Shown here: positions 24,596 through 33,860 of the stretch, in pieces
Layout of the letters: each line of letters opens with the position of its first letter
How positions within the stretch are numbered: position 1 is the stretch's first letter
Origin: an uncultured Prevotella sp.
GTDB lineage: Bacteria; Bacteroidota; Bacteroidia; Bacteroidales; Bacteroidaceae
Assembly (NCBI GenBank): GCA_944320195.1
Contig: CALUGP010000002.1
Location: 1-64,000, forward strand
DNA length: 64,000 bases
Reading direction: 5' to 3'
Notes under the pieces: generated by a model
Databases searched by the model: none
Told to the model about the DNA's origin: nothing
What the model saw: only the letters and a program-made list of their open reading frames with translations
Translations under genes and position numbers: made by a program

Positions 24596-25921
24596 TTATT
24601 TATTCCAAATTCCTGTCGCTGTACCTGAAGCAAGCTTGTTAAATTGTATTTTATTACAAACAGCACATAACAAGTTCACTATTAAAAGCGCACCAACTAT
24701 ACCATAAAGTCCAAACCTGTGACCCAATGCCACTGCCAAAGGAATGTACACCACTGCCTCGGTCATGGTCGCAATGGCTATGACCCTAATCTTTCCAATG
24801 CCAAAAAGCACATTTGAATAACATGTGCTGAATATCAGGACAGCCATATACAAAGACATGAAAACGGACAACATGAAGTCTATCTTAATCTCGTCTCCTA
24901 CCCAGATATCATAAACCGGTTCTGAAAGCAACAACATAAAAAGCAGCAAAGAGACAAACACAAACATCACTTTGTCCATTTTATGCATCGTTCGGTTTAT
25001 CCATGACCAATCGTCTTTTGAATAAGCATCTGTCGTTGCAGACCAAACCGGTGCCGAAATAAGCGTGAACAACATTATCGTAAAACTGAAATACTTATAC
25101 GAAATCTGATATGGCGTAACTTCAGAAGGTGACAGAATCTTTGATATCAGAATATTAGACGTAGCAAAAATAATAAGTCCCGCAACTTGCACAATAAAAA
25201 ACTTCACGCCAAGAGAGAACAAGTCCTTCAACGCACACTTGTCAAACAAGCAGAAAGAAGGTCTCAAAAATCCGTATATCCTAAATGTAATAGGATAAGC
25301 CAAAAGGTACACAATCAACGGAGATGCAGTGCATATGCATGCAACCTCAATCAACGACAAATCCCTGGAACATGACAACACGAATATGACAACCAACGCC
25401 AAAGTCTGCCCCAATACGACCAAAAGGTTATTAACAGCAGGCAATTGCAGGCCAAGGTACACATTCCCTACAAGTTTGAATATGAATGTTGCACCAACCA
25501 GCAATATCGAAACTATCAAGACTTTAATTATGCCATCTTGCACAGACGGATCATCAATGCTGAGAAACGAACTTACATCCGTATAACAGACCAAAAACAA
25601 TAAGACTAAAACTATCGGCACTATAATGACTGTAAGCATCACAAAAGCAGTGCTTACCAATCTACGGGCAAGCATAAAATCGTTTTTTGCAACAGCTTCA
25701 GCCAATTTATTCCTTAATCCATTGCCAAGGCCAATGTCAAACTGGTCCACCCATAACAATATGGAACTTATCGTCAGCCAAACTCCATACTCATATTGGT
25801 TCAGGCTCTTCAATGTTGCCGGAACAAGCAATAGCTGAACAATGCAGCCCCACCCCTTTATGAGAATGGAACCTGCTATATTTTTCCTTACAAGCGACGA
25901 CCGCCTGTCTCTGTCAAGCAT
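24596..25921 (-). CDS. oligosaccharide flippase, Wzx-like
   Basis: 441 residues with about 12-14 membrane segments. The N-terminal block SLVRKNIAGSILIKGWGCIVQ and the LKSLNQYEYGVWLTISSIL segment are typical of polysaccharide exporters of the MATE/Wzx group, which move undecaprenyl-linked repeat units to the periplasmic side. I chose the ATG at 25921 because AAGGAAAG precedes it; the frame is open to 25963 but runs into the Wzz gene. It overlaps that gene by 8 nt. The DNA is AT-rich like wzy. Confidence 0.88.
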   Translation of the reverse strand: MLDRDRRSSLVRKNIAGSILIKGWGCIVQLLLVPATLKSLNQYEYGVWLTISSILLWVDQFDIGLGNGLRNKLAEAVAKNDFMLARRLVSTAFVMLTVIIVPIVLVLLFLVCYTDVSSFLSIDDPSVQDGIIKVLIVSILLVGATFIFKLVGNVYLGLQLPAVNNLLVVLGQTLALVVIFVLSCSRDLSLIEVACICTASPLIVYLLAYPITFRIYGFLRPSFCLFDKCALKDLFSLGVKFFIVQVAGLIIFATSNILISKILSPSEVTPYQISYKYFSFTIMLFTLISAPVWSATTDAYSKDDWSWINRTMHKMDKVMFVFVSLLLFMLLLSEPVYDIWVGDEIKIDFMLSVFMSLYMAVLIFSTCYSNVLFGIGKIRVIAIATMTEAVVYIPLAVALGHRFGLYGIVGALLIVNLLCAVCNKIQFNKLASGTATGIWNK

Positions 25922-26945
25922 CTTTCCTTGCGACATACAATACTGTACCGGCAAAAGCGGCAAACATCCAAAACATTACAAATATCATCCGCTTAGGCCC
26001 GGCAGGTTTCAGTGGTACAGATGCGGACTGCAATGTGGTAAAAGCCGGCGTACGCTCTTGTAACTTTGCACGGGCTAACTGTAATTGCATGGACACCTGT
26101 TGGTAATTGTTATACATCAACTGCATCTCGTTCTCCAAGTCCTCCAGCCTAGACTTATAGCTCTCCAATACCAACCCCTGGTTTGCGTCTGAATATGCAG
26201 CATAAGCTCTCCGTGCACGGTCATATTGTTTTTTCGCCTCTACATGAAGTTTCTTTGTATAGTCCAAATCTATCCGTGCCTTATTCGTCCTGTATTTAAT
26301 GATAAATTGCTGCAGCCTCACCCTTGCAGTGTCTGCTATTGTGGCACAAACCAACGGGTCCTGATCTTTCACGCTTATCGTTATAACACTAGTTTTCTTG
26401 TCTACCTTGCAAGTAATCTTTTCATTGACGATCTTAACTATATCGCCTTGTTCTTTTGTCAGCTTGAACGGGTCGACTGTTCGTGCATTGCCATCGGTTT
26501 TATCATGAACCATGTTTTTCAGGAAGATGAAAATTTTCTCCCACCATGAATGCTTTTGATGATTGCGCAGATATTCGTAATAACTGGTATTTATTTTTGA
26601 ATCCTGATTCGTTATTTTGACATTGAACATACTTGTCTGGAAATCCACCGATTCCACCAAATCCGGATACAAATCAGGCACAATGGCATCCTGATTAACC
26701 ATGTTGGACATATTTATGCCAAAACTTGCAGCCAATGCTCCAAGCCCACCGGTACTGGGTGTGCTGGTTTCGGGAGCAAGCTTGACATCGCAGACATAAT
26801 ATCGCGGCACACATAAGATTATAAAAGAGCTTAGGACAAAAGCGACAGATATATTTATGGCTAACAGTTTCTTAAACTTAAGAATCTTACCTAAAAGTTT
26901 CTTTAAGTCTACTTCCCTAAGCCTGATGCCTGTGTTATCAACCAT
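25914..26945 (-). CDS. polysaccharide chain-length determinant, Wzz-like
   Basis: 343 residues. Two membrane segments (about residues 30-50 and 318-338) enclose a large periplasmic domain with helical stretches. PLKPAGPKRMIF precedes the second segment, the Pro-rich motif of polysaccharide co-polymerases. No C-terminal tyrosine kinase domain follows, and no separate kinase gene is seen in the operon. It sets chain length with Wzy. Confidence 0.88.
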   Translation of the reverse strand: MVDNTGIRLREVDLKKLLGKILKFKKLLAINISVAFVLSSFIILCVPRYYVCDVKLAPETSTPSTGGLGALAASFGINMSNMVNQDAIVPDLYPDLVESVDFQTSMFNVKITNQDSKINTSYYEYLRNHQKHSWWEKIFIFLKNMVHDKTDGNARTVDPFKLTKEQGDIVKIVNEKITCKVDKKTSVITISVKDQDPLVCATIADTARVRLQQFIIKYRTNKARIDLDYTKKLHVEAKKQYDRARRAYAAYSDANQGLVLESYKSRLEDLENEMQLMYNNYQQVSMQLQLARAKLQERTPAFTTLQSASVPLKPAGPKRMIFVMFWMFAAFAGTVLYVARKDA

Positions 26946-26973
26946 ATCTATACAAATTTCCTTTTTTAGAATC

Positions 26974-29580
26974 TTACTTGAACAGATTTGACAATGTCGC
27001 TATCATCGTAGCTATTGACGCCACGGAGGTGCCGATAGTCAGTTTCTCGGCTATGGACATCTTAGACACTTTCTTCTGCGGCACGAATATCTCGCAGCCC
27101 GGCTTCGGCTTCGCGCCTTCGCTGACCTTCGCCACCGTGCCGTTCATGTATATTATGAACGCCTGGTTTTTCTTGGCACGGTTGCTGAATCCGCCGGCCT
27201 GGTTGATGTAATATTTTGCCTTCTTGCCTTCAAGAAAGCCAACGGTGTTGGGATACATCACCTCTCCGTTTATCTTGACGGTTGCGGAATATTGTGGAAC
27301 GACAAGGCGGTCGCCCTCACGAAGAACTATGTCCGCGTCGCCACCGGGCTCGGCCAATGCCTTGTCTAATTCTATGCCGACTGTGTAAGTCTCTGGTATT
27401 TCATATTTTTTCAGCTTGTCATCATCCGTAAGGTCAACGCTCTTGCCTTCTCCCGCGGCTTCGACCTCAAGGCGCTCGGCCTCTTCGCGTGCCATGTTGA
27501 GCACAAACTCATAACGTTTGCGTTCGTTCGCGTCCATGCGGCGCTCCAGGCGTGCTCCGGCGACATACGCCCGGTCGTTCACTCCGCCGGCGTTTTTAAC
27601 AAGGTCGCTCAGCCGGTGGTTCTTTTTTGACAACGTGTAGGTGCCGGCAAACATCACTTCGCCGTCTACCGTGACATTCTCCTGCTTGTAGTATCCCGGA
27701 CTTTTGCGCACGTAGACCTCGTCGAACGGCATCAGCTTGAAGCCCGGCTGGCCGTCGACAACGAAGCCGTCTTTCAGCGCGAAGGTGTATGTGCGCGCTA
27801 TCACGGAGTCTGTGGTCAACGCCTTGGGGTTGACAAGGCGGCGCGACACGTCCACTTTCACCGTTGACGCGGTCTGCTTCAGTCCGCCGGCCTGCAGCAC
27901 GAAGTCTTCCAGGGTTTCGTTTTCGGCGTATTTGTAAATGCCGGGATAAAAGACTTCGCCGTGTATAGTGACGGTCTGTTGCTCCATCATTTCCTGCTTT
28001 GTGGGAATGAAGAGCACGTCGTTGTTCTGTATCGGAATGTCCGCCACGCGGCCGGCAAGTATGCCGTCAACGTCGACAGGTATCACCTCCAGGGTGCGGT
28101 CGGGCTTCATGCGGTGCATCACGGCGCGTGCGGTGAAGGCCTCCTCGCGCAGCCCGTCGGCGTGTTCGATGAGCGTGCGCACGCTATTTATCGAGCCTCC
28201 TACCTGGTACATGCCGGGACGGAACACCGCTCCCTTGACTTCAACCATGTTGGAGAAACGGGGCAGGATGGAGTCAACGCTGACGGAGTCGGCGTCAGCC
28301 AGACGGAACGCACCCATGTCGAACTCGTCTATGTTGTATATGGAATACTCGCGGCCGGCCTTGCGGATCAGGCGCACAGACTTCTTGTATGCGTCGCCGG
28401 TGAAACCACCGGCATACTTAAGCAGCGTGGACACGCTTTCCGTCTTCTTCATCTCGTAGAACATGGGGCGTTTCACCTTACCCGTAATGTTCACGAGGCA
28501 GTCGTAAGCCCCCACTGAGATGACATCGCCGTCGGCCAGGCGCACGTTTCCCGTCAGCTTTCCGTTAAGGATATAGTCGTATATGTCCACCGTTGAGACG
28601 AGGCGGCTGTTGCGGTAGACCTTTATGCTGCGCAGCGTGCCAAGCTCGTTGGTTCCGCCGGCCATGTAAAGCGCGTGGAAGACGGTGGCGAAGGCCGGCA
28701 GCGTGAACGTTCCGGGATTCTCAACTTCGCCCATAACGTTCACCATTATGGTGCGCGTCTGCCCCACGGTGAGCCGTATCTTCGAGCTTGAATAGCGCGC
28801 TCCCAGCGTGGTGCGCAGCCGCGCGTTAGCCTCGTCAACGGTCAGTCCGCTCACCTGTATGGGGCCGTAGCCTTCAACGTTCACCGTTCCGTCGGGCGAC
28901 ACGGTGCTCTCTATCGTTTTCTGCGACGCGCCGTATATGTCGATGAAGACGGCGTCGCCGGGTCCCAGCCGATAGTCGCGCGGAGTGGCGATGTTCATCT
29001 CCGGCTCAAACGTCAGTTCCTTGTTGTTGAATATGTCGCGGCCGAAGACTTTTCTCTCGGCTCCCCTCTCCTCTCGTTCGGCCAGATACCGCTCCACTAT
29101 CGCCGCCGTGTCGGGCAGAATGTCGTTAAGCTCGTCTATCATCAAGAGGCGGTCATCGTCATCGTCGTCACGCCTGCGGTCTTCGTCACGGCTGTCGCGC
29201 CGCATGTCCTCAAGCCTGTATGACGGCATGCGGTAGCCGTCATCGTCGTCACGCGTTGCCTTCTTACGGTCGCGCCGGCCGTTGTTCGTCCTCATCCTCG
29301 AGTCCGTCTGGCCGTCAGCCTGCCCGTCAAGCGCCCCAAGGCCCTTGTCTTTTGCCAGCCTCTCATACTTCTGCTTCACGCGGCGTATCTGGCTTATGTC
29401 CACTCCCTTCTGCATCAGTTTGGTCACGATCTGCGCCTGCGACGTGCCTTCCTCGTGCTCTTTGACGACGAATTGCATCACCTGCTCGTCGGTCATTGAC
29501 GACTGCGCCATGGCGCACAACGGCGTCATGACGGCCACCAGCGCCAACAACAAATATCTTCTTACAAACTTTATTGTCAT
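26974..29580 (-). CDS. SLBB-domain polysaccharide export protein, Wza-like
   Basis: 868 residues, more than twice the size of E. coli Wza. After a signal peptide (LLLALVAVMTPLCAMAQ) comes a helical stretch and a charged Arg/Asp region (about residues 100-150). Then the polysaccharide-export domain (DYRLGPGDAVFIDIYG) and six SLBB domains follow, recognisable by repeats such as NVMGEVENPGTFTLP, VKGAVFRPGMYQV and IHGEVFYPGIYKY, ending with a C-terminal membrane segment. Such proteins form the outer-membrane capsule channel. A long, multi-SLBB form is common in Bacteroidota. Confidence 0.92.
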   Translation of the reverse strand: MTIKFVRRYLLLALVAVMTPLCAMAQSSMTDEQVMQFVVKEHEEGTSQAQIVTKLMQKGVDISQIRRVKQKYERLAKDKGLGALDGQADGQTDSRMRTNNGRRDRKKATRDDDDGYRMPSYRLEDMRRDSRDEDRRRDDDDDDRLLMIDELNDILPDTAAIVERYLAEREERGAERKVFGRDIFNNKELTFEPEMNIATPRDYRLGPGDAVFIDIYGASQKTIESTVSPDGTVNVEGYGPIQVSGLTVDEANARLRTTLGARYSSSKIRLTVGQTRTIMVNVMGEVENPGTFTLPAFATVFHALYMAGGTNELGTLRSIKVYRNSRLVSTVDIYDYILNGKLTGNVRLADGDVISVGAYDCLVNITGKVKRPMFYEMKKTESVSTLLKYAGGFTGDAYKKSVRLIRKAGREYSIYNIDEFDMGAFRLADADSVSVDSILPRFSNMVEVKGAVFRPGMYQVGGSINSVRTLIEHADGLREEAFTARAVMHRMKPDRTLEVIPVDVDGILAGRVADIPIQNNDVLFIPTKQEMMEQQTVTIHGEVFYPGIYKYAENETLEDFVLQAGGLKQTASTVKVDVSRRLVNPKALTTDSVIARTYTFALKDGFVVDGQPGFKLMPFDEVYVRKSPGYYKQENVTVDGEVMFAGTYTLSKKNHRLSDLVKNAGGVNDRAYVAGARLERRMDANERKRYEFVLNMAREEAERLEVEAAGEGKSVDLTDDDKLKKYEIPETYTVGIELDKALAEPGGDADIVLREGDRLVVPQYSATVKINGEVMYPNTVGFLEGKKAKYYINQAGGFSNRAKKNQAFIIYMNGTVAKVSEGAKPKPGCEIFVPQKKVSKMSIAEKLTIGTSVASIATMIATLSNLFK

Positions 29581-29609
29581 TATAATGGTACTTATTGCGA
29601 ATGTAAAAG

Positions 29610-30269
29610 CTAAAATTTCCTGCCGCCCAGCATGCTTGCCGCCGTGCGCAGGGTTATGCCCAAGTCTGACAAGAGAGTGCGGCGGCGCATGTAGCTTATG
29701 TCCATCTCCAGGCGGCGCAGCATTTTCTCCATTGTGTCGGTGTATCCGTTGTACAAAGTCGCCTCTGACGTCAGCCCGGGCTTCATCGCATATATGAGCT
29801 CATAGCGGCCGCCGGCGGCGATTATGCGGTCGATGAAATACTTGCGCTCCGGGCGCGGGCCTACTATCGACATGTCGCCCTTCAAGACGTTCCACAACTG
29901 CGGCAGCTCGTCAAGATGGCGCTCGCGCAGGAAACGCTCCAGGCGTGTCGAACTGCCATTGCAGGCCTTGGCCGTAAGCACGGGGCTGTCTTCACGGCCG
30001 CTCATCGTGCGGAACTTGTATATGGTGAACGCCCGTCCACCCTGCCCTATCCTCTCCTGGGTGAAGACGGCCGGGCCGTTGCGCTGGGCCTTGAGCAGAA
30101 TGTACAAGGCTAGCATAAGCGGAGAAAGCACTATGAGACCCAGCGAGGCGGCTGCGAAGTCAATGGCTCTCTTAATGCAAAGCTGCACCGGCCCCATCGC
30201 ATCGGCCACGCCTGCGGCAAAATTGTCGTTTACATCCATTCTGTACGCTATCTCCTTGTTCTGCTGCAA
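29610..30269 (-). CDS. undecaprenyl-phosphate sugar-1-phosphate transferase
   Basis: 219 residues, the short form of the bacterial sugar transferase family (WcaJ/WbaP C-terminal catalytic domain). It has a membrane re-entrant segment near FAAASLGLIVLSPLMLALYI, then QERIGQGG, YKFRTM and DELPQLWNVLKGDMSIVGPRP, which carry the active-site Asp-Glu pair. It starts the capsule repeat unit by moving a hexose-1-phosphate to undecaprenyl phosphate. First gene of the capsule operon. Confidence 0.93.
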   Translation of the reverse strand: MQQNKEIAYRMDVNDNFAAGVADAMGPVQLCIKRAIDFAAASLGLIVLSPLMLALYILLKAQRNGPAVFTQERIGQGGRAFTIYKFRTMSGREDSPVLTAKACNGSSTRLERFLRERHLDELPQLWNVLKGDMSIVGPRPERKYFIDRIIAAGGRYELIYAMKPGLTSEATLYNGYTDTMEKMLRRLEMDISYMRRRTLLSDLGITLRTAASMLGGRKF

Positions 30270-30320
30270 TATTTCTATGTAACCTTATGATAATATAACC
30301 CGAAATTCACCAAATTGTTG

Positions 30321-30349
30321 CAAAGATAGCACTTTTTATTTTAATACAA
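30321..30349 (-). promoter_or_regulatory. capsule operon promoter
   Basis: On the minus strand TTG (30347-30349), 18 bp, TATCTTTG (30321-30328), about 50 bp before the sugar transferase ATG. No invertible repeat pair flanks it, unlike the phase-variable capsule promoters of Bacteroides. Confidence 0.6.
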
Positions 30350-30480
30350 GCCTTGGCATGCATTAAAAACGGCTAACGCCACACCGCCGCCCGTGCCGAC
30401 GGGCGGCACATGCAGGCACGTGTGAGCCTTATTCCACGTGGCCCGTCACCGGCCGCGTAACAGCCTGACAGCCAGAGGCT

Positions 30481-30567
30481 TTGCAAAAGGCCGCAAATCG
30501 CGATGCAAAAGACGGCCTTTCAGCGCGTAAAAGACGGCCTTTCGCAATGCGATTGACGGCCTTTCGC
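30481..30567. repeat. GGCCGTC repeat cluster d
   Basis: Units TTGCAAAAGGCCGCAAAT, GCAAAAGACGGCCTTTCAG, TAAAAGACGGCCTTTCGC and GATTGACGGCCTTTCGC. The last unit directly touches the GGTTCATCC end of the element at 30568. Divergent gene starts lie on both sides. Confidence 0.85.
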
Positions 30568-30868
30568 GGTTCATCCGCAGTTTAAGTGTATAGTATTACT
30601 GTACCTTCTTTTGTCTTTGTGATAGCATTTTATGTACGCCTCCTACTTTAATCCAGGCAGTCGGTAACTGTCATGCCGCACTCCGATGCGGCATCCAGAA
30701 AACACCCGATACGCCAAACGAAACAGGCTGCATACACTGGATGCCGCATCGGAGTGCGGCATGACAGTTACCGACCGCCTGGCTTGTGGCAGGATGTACA
30801 CATGAAATGCTATGGCAAAAGCAAAAGGCAATGCTGTTATCGCATACACCTGAACTGCGGATGAACCC
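30568..30868. mobile_element. MITE-like element A, copy 2 (with hairpin insert)
   Basis: The ends GGTTCATCCGCAGTTTA and, inverted, GGTTCATCCGCAGTTCA form terminal repeats extending to about 24 bp. Inside, ACTTTAATCCAG and GGCAGGATGTA flank a long hairpin (30649-30784) in the same arrangement as copy 1. The outer body differs from copies 1 and 3. There is no reading frame of note. Confidence 0.7.
30649..30784. repeat. long palindromic hairpin, ATGCCGC/GCGGCAT variant
   Basis: Arms of about 45 bp with one mismatch. Compared with the hairpin at 5688-5825, ATTCCGC...GCGGAAT has become ATGCCGC...GCGGCAT, and other bases changed in pairs, so pairing is kept both within and between arms. Confidence 0.8.
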
Positions 30869-31017
30869 CTTTCGCGAAAGCGCCTGGGGCGTGGCGGCTA
30901 ACCACCGCACACCCATTATGAAGATAAAATGACGAAAAAAACGGGCAATCGCTTATTTGTTGAATAAAAAATGCTACTTTTGCATAAACCAAGAACATGT
31001 CGACACATATTAAGGAT

Positions 31018-31767
31018 ATGAACGCAAGTGACAGCATTGTAATCATCCCTACTTACAACGAGAAGGAGAACATCGAGAAAATAATACGCGCGGTGTTCTC
31101 GCTCGACAAGTGTTTCCACATCCTCGTGATAGACGACGGCTCGCCAGACGGCACCGCCGCCATTGTGCACGGCCTCATTTCCGGCGAATTCGGCGACCGC
31201 CTCTTCATCCTGGAGCGCAGCGGCAAGCTGGGCCTGGGCACCGCCTACATAGCCGGATTCAAGTGGGCGCTGACCCACGGGTATGACTATGTATTCGAGA
31301 TGGACGCCGACTTCAGCCACGATCCGGCCGACCTGCCGCGCCTATACGCCGCCTGCCACGACGAGGGCTACGACCTGGCGATAGGCTCGCGCTATGTCAG
31401 CGGGGTCAACGTGGTCAACTGGCCCATCGGGCGCGTGCTCATGAGCTACTTCGCCTCACAGTATGTACGCCTGGTGACAGGCTTCAAGGTGCACGACACC
31501 ACGGCCGGATTCAAGTGCTACCGCCGCCGCGTGCTTGAGACTATAGAGCTTGACAAGATCCGTTTCAAGGGCTACGCCTTCCAGATAGAGATGAAATACA
31601 CGGCCTACAAGATAGGTTTCAAGATAAAGGAAGTGCCCGTGATCTTCGTCAACAGGCGCGAGGGGGTGTCAAAAATGAACGGAGGCATATTCGGCGAAGC
31701 CTTCTTCGGAGTGATGCGCCTGCGCTGGGACGGATGGACAAGGCGTTACCCTAAGATCAAATCATAA
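31018..31767 (+). CDS. polyprenol-phosphate mannose/hexose synthase (DPM1-like GT2)
   Basis: 249 residues. Family 2 transferase with SIVIIPTYNEKENIE, VIDDGSPDGT and EMDADFSHDP as nucleotide- and metal-binding motifs, and KLGLGTAYIAGFKWAL. It is the short, soluble DPM1-like form without C-terminal membrane segments. It would transfer mannose or another hexose from the GDP-sugar to a polyprenyl phosphate. I chose the ATG at 31018, preceded by AAGGAT, over 30997, which lies only 15 nt after a TACTTTTG box (30975-30982). The plsC gene follows after 10 nt. Confidence 0.9.
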   Translation: MNASDSIVIIPTYNEKENIEKIIRAVFSLDKCFHILVIDDGSPDGTAAIVHGLISGEFGDRLFILERSGKLGLGTAYIAGFKWALTHGYDYVFEMDADFSHDPADLPRLYAACHDEGYDLAIGSRYVSGVNVVNWPIGRVLMSYFASQYVRLVTGFKVHDTTAGFKCYRRRVLETIELDKIRFKGYAFQIEMKYTAYKIGFKIKEVPVIFVNRREGVSKMNGGIFGEAFFGVMRLRWDGWTRRYPKIKS

Positions 31768-31777
31768 CACATTTCCC

Positions 31778-32512
31778 ATGAAATACTTATACCGCATCTA
31801 CCAAATCGTCATAGCCCTGCCGGTAATCCTTGTGCTCACTCTGCTCACTTCGATTGTGACAAGCGTGGGATGCACCATAGGCAACGGCCATTTCTGGGGC
31901 TATTATCCGCCAGTAATATGGGCGTCGCTGGTGCTCAAGGTGCTTCTCGTGCCCGTCAAAGTCACCGGACGCGAGAATCTGAAGCACGGAGAGTCATACG
32001 TGTTCGTGGCCAACCATCAGGGAGCGTTGGACATATTCCTGATATTCGGCCATCTGCACCGCAACTTCAAATGGATGATGAAGCGCGAGCTGAGGAAGAT
32101 TCCGTTCGTAGGCTTCGCCTGCGAGAAGTCACACCAGATATTCGTAGACCGCCGTAACCCACACAAGATAAAAGAATCTTACGACAAAGCGCGCATAACC
32201 CTGCGCCACGGCATGAGCGTTGTGGTGTTCCCCGAAGGCTCACGCACGTACACCGGGCGCATCGGCAAGTTCAAGCGCGGCGCATACATGCTGGCCGACG
32301 AGCTGCAGCTGCCCGTAGTGCCGCTGACCATCAACGGCTCTTTCGACGCATTGCCGCGCACAGACAAATGGTACTGGGTGCGCCGGCGCAGGCTTACGCT
32401 GACCATCCACGCACCCATTCATCCGCAATCGCAGGGAGCCGAGAACGTGGCCAGGCTTATGGAAGAAAGCAGAAAGGCGATTGAAGACGGGCTGGACGAA
32501 AAGTATGAATAA
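31778..32512 (+). CDS. plsC: 1-acyl-sn-glycerol-3-phosphate acyltransferase
   Basis: 244 residues. The acyltransferase motif NHxxxxD reads NHQGALD (about residues 82-88), and block III reads FPEGSRT; VPLTINGSF is the fourth block. An N-terminal membrane segment anchors it. It acylates lysophosphatidic acid to phosphatidic acid in phospholipid synthesis. It is paired with the DPM1-like gene; related PlsC-type lipoprotein or lipid A acyltransferases are alternatives. An inverted repeat follows the stop. Confidence 0.9.
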   Translation: MKYLYRIYQIVIALPVILVLTLLTSIVTSVGCTIGNGHFWGYYPPVIWASLVLKVLLVPVKVTGRENLKHGESYVFVANHQGALDIFLIFGHLHRNFKWMMKRELRKIPFVGFACEKSHQIFVDRRNPHKIKESYDKARITLRHGMSVVVFPEGSRTYTGRIGKFKRGAYMLADELQLPVVPLTINGSFDALPRTDKWYWVRRRRLTLTIHAPIHPQSQGAENVARLMEESRKAIEDGLDEKYE

Positions 32513-32514
32513 GC

Positions 32515-32599
32515 GAGAAGTGAAAAAGGAAAAGTGAGAAATCCATTACCTTCCATGTTTATGGCATTTGGATTTTTCACTTTTCCTTTTTCACTTCTC
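32515..32599. terminator. 30-bp inverted repeat between convergent plsC and the phosphoesterase gene
   Basis: Left arm (32515-32544) and right arm (32570-32599) pair over 30 bp with one mismatch. They are built of AGTGAAAAAGGAAAAGTGAG. The phosphoesterase stop codon (32591) lies inside the right arm. It probably ends both transcripts. Confidence 0.7.
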
Positions 32600-33760
32600 A
32601 CTCTTCAATGTAATCACAACTATCTCATTGCTCGCTCCGAGACGGAACGGAATAAAACCGCCCATGCCGGCCGACACGTTTATCGCACGCTCACCTACAT
32701 GGTACATGCCGCCCCACTCCTTGTAATTCATGGATGCCGGCGACCATCCGAATATCTTAAGCTGCCCGGCATGCGTGTGGCCGCTCAGCGTAAGCTGTGC
32801 TGAGCTCTTGGGAAGAATAGTGCGCCGCCAAGACGAAGGGTCGTGCTGCAACATCAATATGAACGCCCCTGGCCGCACCCCGGCCAGCGTTTTGCCAATG
32901 TCGCCCCTCTTCGGGAAGTGCCTGTCGCCGTCGTTCTCCATGCCGGCGACAACTATCGAGTCGGCTCCTCGCCTTACAACACGGTGCTCGTTGAGCAAAA
33001 GATCCCATCCCAACTGCCTCTCCAGGCTGACAAGCTCACGCTCGTTGGCCACCTTGACGGCACTATCAGCCTTGACGTATTCAGCGTAATCGTGGTTGCC
33101 CAACACCGAGAACACCCCGTCTTTGGCCTTTATACGCTCAAAAACGGGCATGAACGGATAAAGCTCTTTTGGCTCCATGTTCTGCAAGTCGCCAGTAAAC
33201 ACCACCATGTCCGCCTTCTGCTTGTTGATAAGATCTACCACCTTCTCAGGCATGTCAACATAACTGCTGCCGTAGGTGCCGACGTGCGCGTCGCTGAACT
33301 GCACTATCCTGTAACCGTCGAAAGCCTTTGGCAAGTCGGCCGAGCGGTATTCTTCATGTCTCACCTCAACCTTGCGGAATCCCCATGTGCCGCCATACGC
33401 CACGGCAATGACCGCTCCAAATCCAAGAAGAAGCCCCACAAGGTTGCCCCAGTTGTTGTGAGTGTGGTGGTAACGGCAGTGCGCCCACCCGAGAAAAGAG
33501 CACAACGAAAACAAGAACTTGGGCACCACCATTATGCCGAAAAGCGAAAAATAAACATGCAGAAGCAACAGGTTGTCCGGCGCAAAATTGCGCGATGCGG
33601 CAAGCGCGATGGTATAGAAAAACATGAAAGCTCCAGGAAGCCACCACAACACACGCTGCCACCACAGGTAGCGGGTACGCTTACGCAAGAAGCGGCGATC
33701 CAGATAATAGTCAGGAAGGGTGATAAACAGAAGCAGATATATGAAAATACGTGCAATCAT
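32591..33760 (-). CDS. membrane-anchored calcineurin-like metallophosphoesterase
   Basis: 389 residues. Four N-terminal membrane segments (within about residues 1-130) are followed by a metallophosphoesterase domain with all five motif blocks: DAHVG, GDLQNM, GNHDY, a mid-domain His, and GHTHAGQ. It is related to YkuE/LpxH-type enzymes; lipid or nucleotide phosphodiester substrates are possible, but not resolved. The C-terminus (TLKSEK) is encoded by the repeat arm that follows. Confidence 0.9.
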   Translation of the reverse strand: MIARIFIYLLLFITLPDYYLDRRFLRKRTRYLWWQRVLWWLPGAFMFFYTIALAASRNFAPDNLLLLHVYFSLFGIMVVPKFLFSLCSFLGWAHCRYHHTHNNWGNLVGLLLGFGAVIAVAYGGTWGFRKVEVRHEEYRSADLPKAFDGYRIVQFSDAHVGTYGSSYVDMPEKVVDLINKQKADMVVFTGDLQNMEPKELYPFMPVFERIKAKDGVFSVLGNHDYAEYVKADSAVKVANERELVSLERQLGWDLLLNEHRVVRRGADSIVVAGMENDGDRHFPKRGDIGKTLAGVRPGAFILMLQHDPSSWRRTILPKSSAQLTLSGHTHAGQLKIFGWSPASMNYKEWGGMYHVGERAINVSAGMGGFIPFRLGASNEIVVITLKSEK

Positions 33761-33860
33761 TTATGTTTACGGTTATGTGGTTTTCGGGTTATACGGTTAT
33801 GCGGTAATGCTTTTCAAGGAAGTCTCACCTTGCCGTCTGCGCACTTTCTCGCCCTTTCCA

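Noticed and set aside
30270..30480. Invertible promoter for the capsule operon
   Set aside because: No inverted repeat pair flanks the promoter and no invertase gene is nearby.
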